Assembly: GCA_021824055.1 (NCBI GenBank) | Contig: JAKALV010000220.1 | Location: forward strand, 1-5,695 | Origin: Acidobacteriota bacterium | GTDB lineage: Bacteria; Acidobacteriota; Vicinamibacteria; Vicinamibacterales; SCN-69-37 | Direction: 5' to 3' | DNA: 5,695 nucleotides | Shown here: piece after piece, positions 5,577-5,695 of the stretch | Layout of the letters: each line of letters opens with the position of its first letter | Numbering within the stretch: position 1 is the first letter of the stretch | Made by a program: the position numbers and the translations under genes | The notes under the pieces: model-generated | What the model was told of the DNA's origin: nothing | Database searches by the model: none | Seen by the model: the letters and a program-made list of their open reading frames with translations, nothing else

Positions 5577-5695
5577 CTAGAACATCCGCGCGTCTTTGAT
5601 CGGCCACCAGCGCAGCTGGACCTTGCCGATGATGTATTTCTTCGGGACAAATCCCCACGCGCGACTGTCTGAGCTGTTGTTGCGGTGGTCGCCCA
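5577..5695 (-). CDS. lepB: C-terminal end of type I signal peptidase
   Basis: The frame enters from the right edge of the window and ends at a stop read from 5579-5577, giving 38 complete residues. It contains GDHRNNSSDSRAWGFVP, which is box E of signal peptidase I (usually GDNRxxSxDSRxxG), followed by KKYIIGKVQLRWWPIKD, the family's closing strand. The protease cuts signal peptides from exported proteins at the outer face of the membrane, for example the signal peptide of the secreted protein encoded at 2512-1400. The catalytic Ser and Lys and the membrane anchor lie outside the window. A His replaces the usual Asn in GDNR. The gene converges on fadD, with only 6 bases between the two stop codons. 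Confidence 0.9.
   Translation of the reverse strand, partial: GDHRNNSSDSRAWGFVPKKYIIGKVQLRWWPIKDARMF

Overview
The window is a GC-rich piece of bacterial chromosome carrying ordinary housekeeping genes. The gene content (a Rex-type NADH sensor next to moaC and an FAA1-type acyl-CoA synthetase), the GC-rich third positions and the style of the secreted protein suggest a member of Acidobacteriota (Vicinamibacteria-like). That placement is an inference from general familiarity and was not tested by any search.

Layout from left to right: (1) the 3' end of an unrecognised plus-strand gene with a long Ala/Lys/Arg/Pro-rich basic tail (2-325). (2) A PlsC-family 1-acyl-glycerol-3-phosphate acyltransferase (about 371-1084, plus), probably starting at a CTG codon behind a good Shine-Dalgarno sequence. 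(3) A non-coding convergent gap (1085-1399), mostly filled by a 235-bp nested palindrome at 1095-1329. Its two ends carry mirrored octamer repeats, its centre is a very strong 35-nt-arm hairpin, and each side has a small hairpin. (4) A minus-strand gene (2512-1400) for a secreted protein with a signal peptide, an OB-like middle and a C-terminal bacterial Ig-like domain. (5) A short divergent promoter region (2513-2633) with a -10-like box and a perfect 8-bp inverted repeat containing TTGT...ACAA half-sites, a plausible Rex autoregulatory operator. (6) A tight plus-strand operon, rex-moaC-fadD (2634-5570), whose genes overlap by 8 and 1 bases. (7) The C-terminal end of a type I signal peptidase (lepB) on the minus strand (5695-5577), convergent with fadD and separated from it by only 6 bases.

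Functionally the window mixes phospholipid synthesis (PlsC), fatty-acid activation (FadD), molybdenum cofactor synthesis (MoaC), redox-responsive transcription control (Rex) and protein secretion (LepB). The rex operon may place fatty-acid activation and molybdopterin synthesis under the same NADH/NAD+ signal. I see no phage, CRISPR, toxin-antitoxin or defence module. The most unusual element is the intergenic palindrome.
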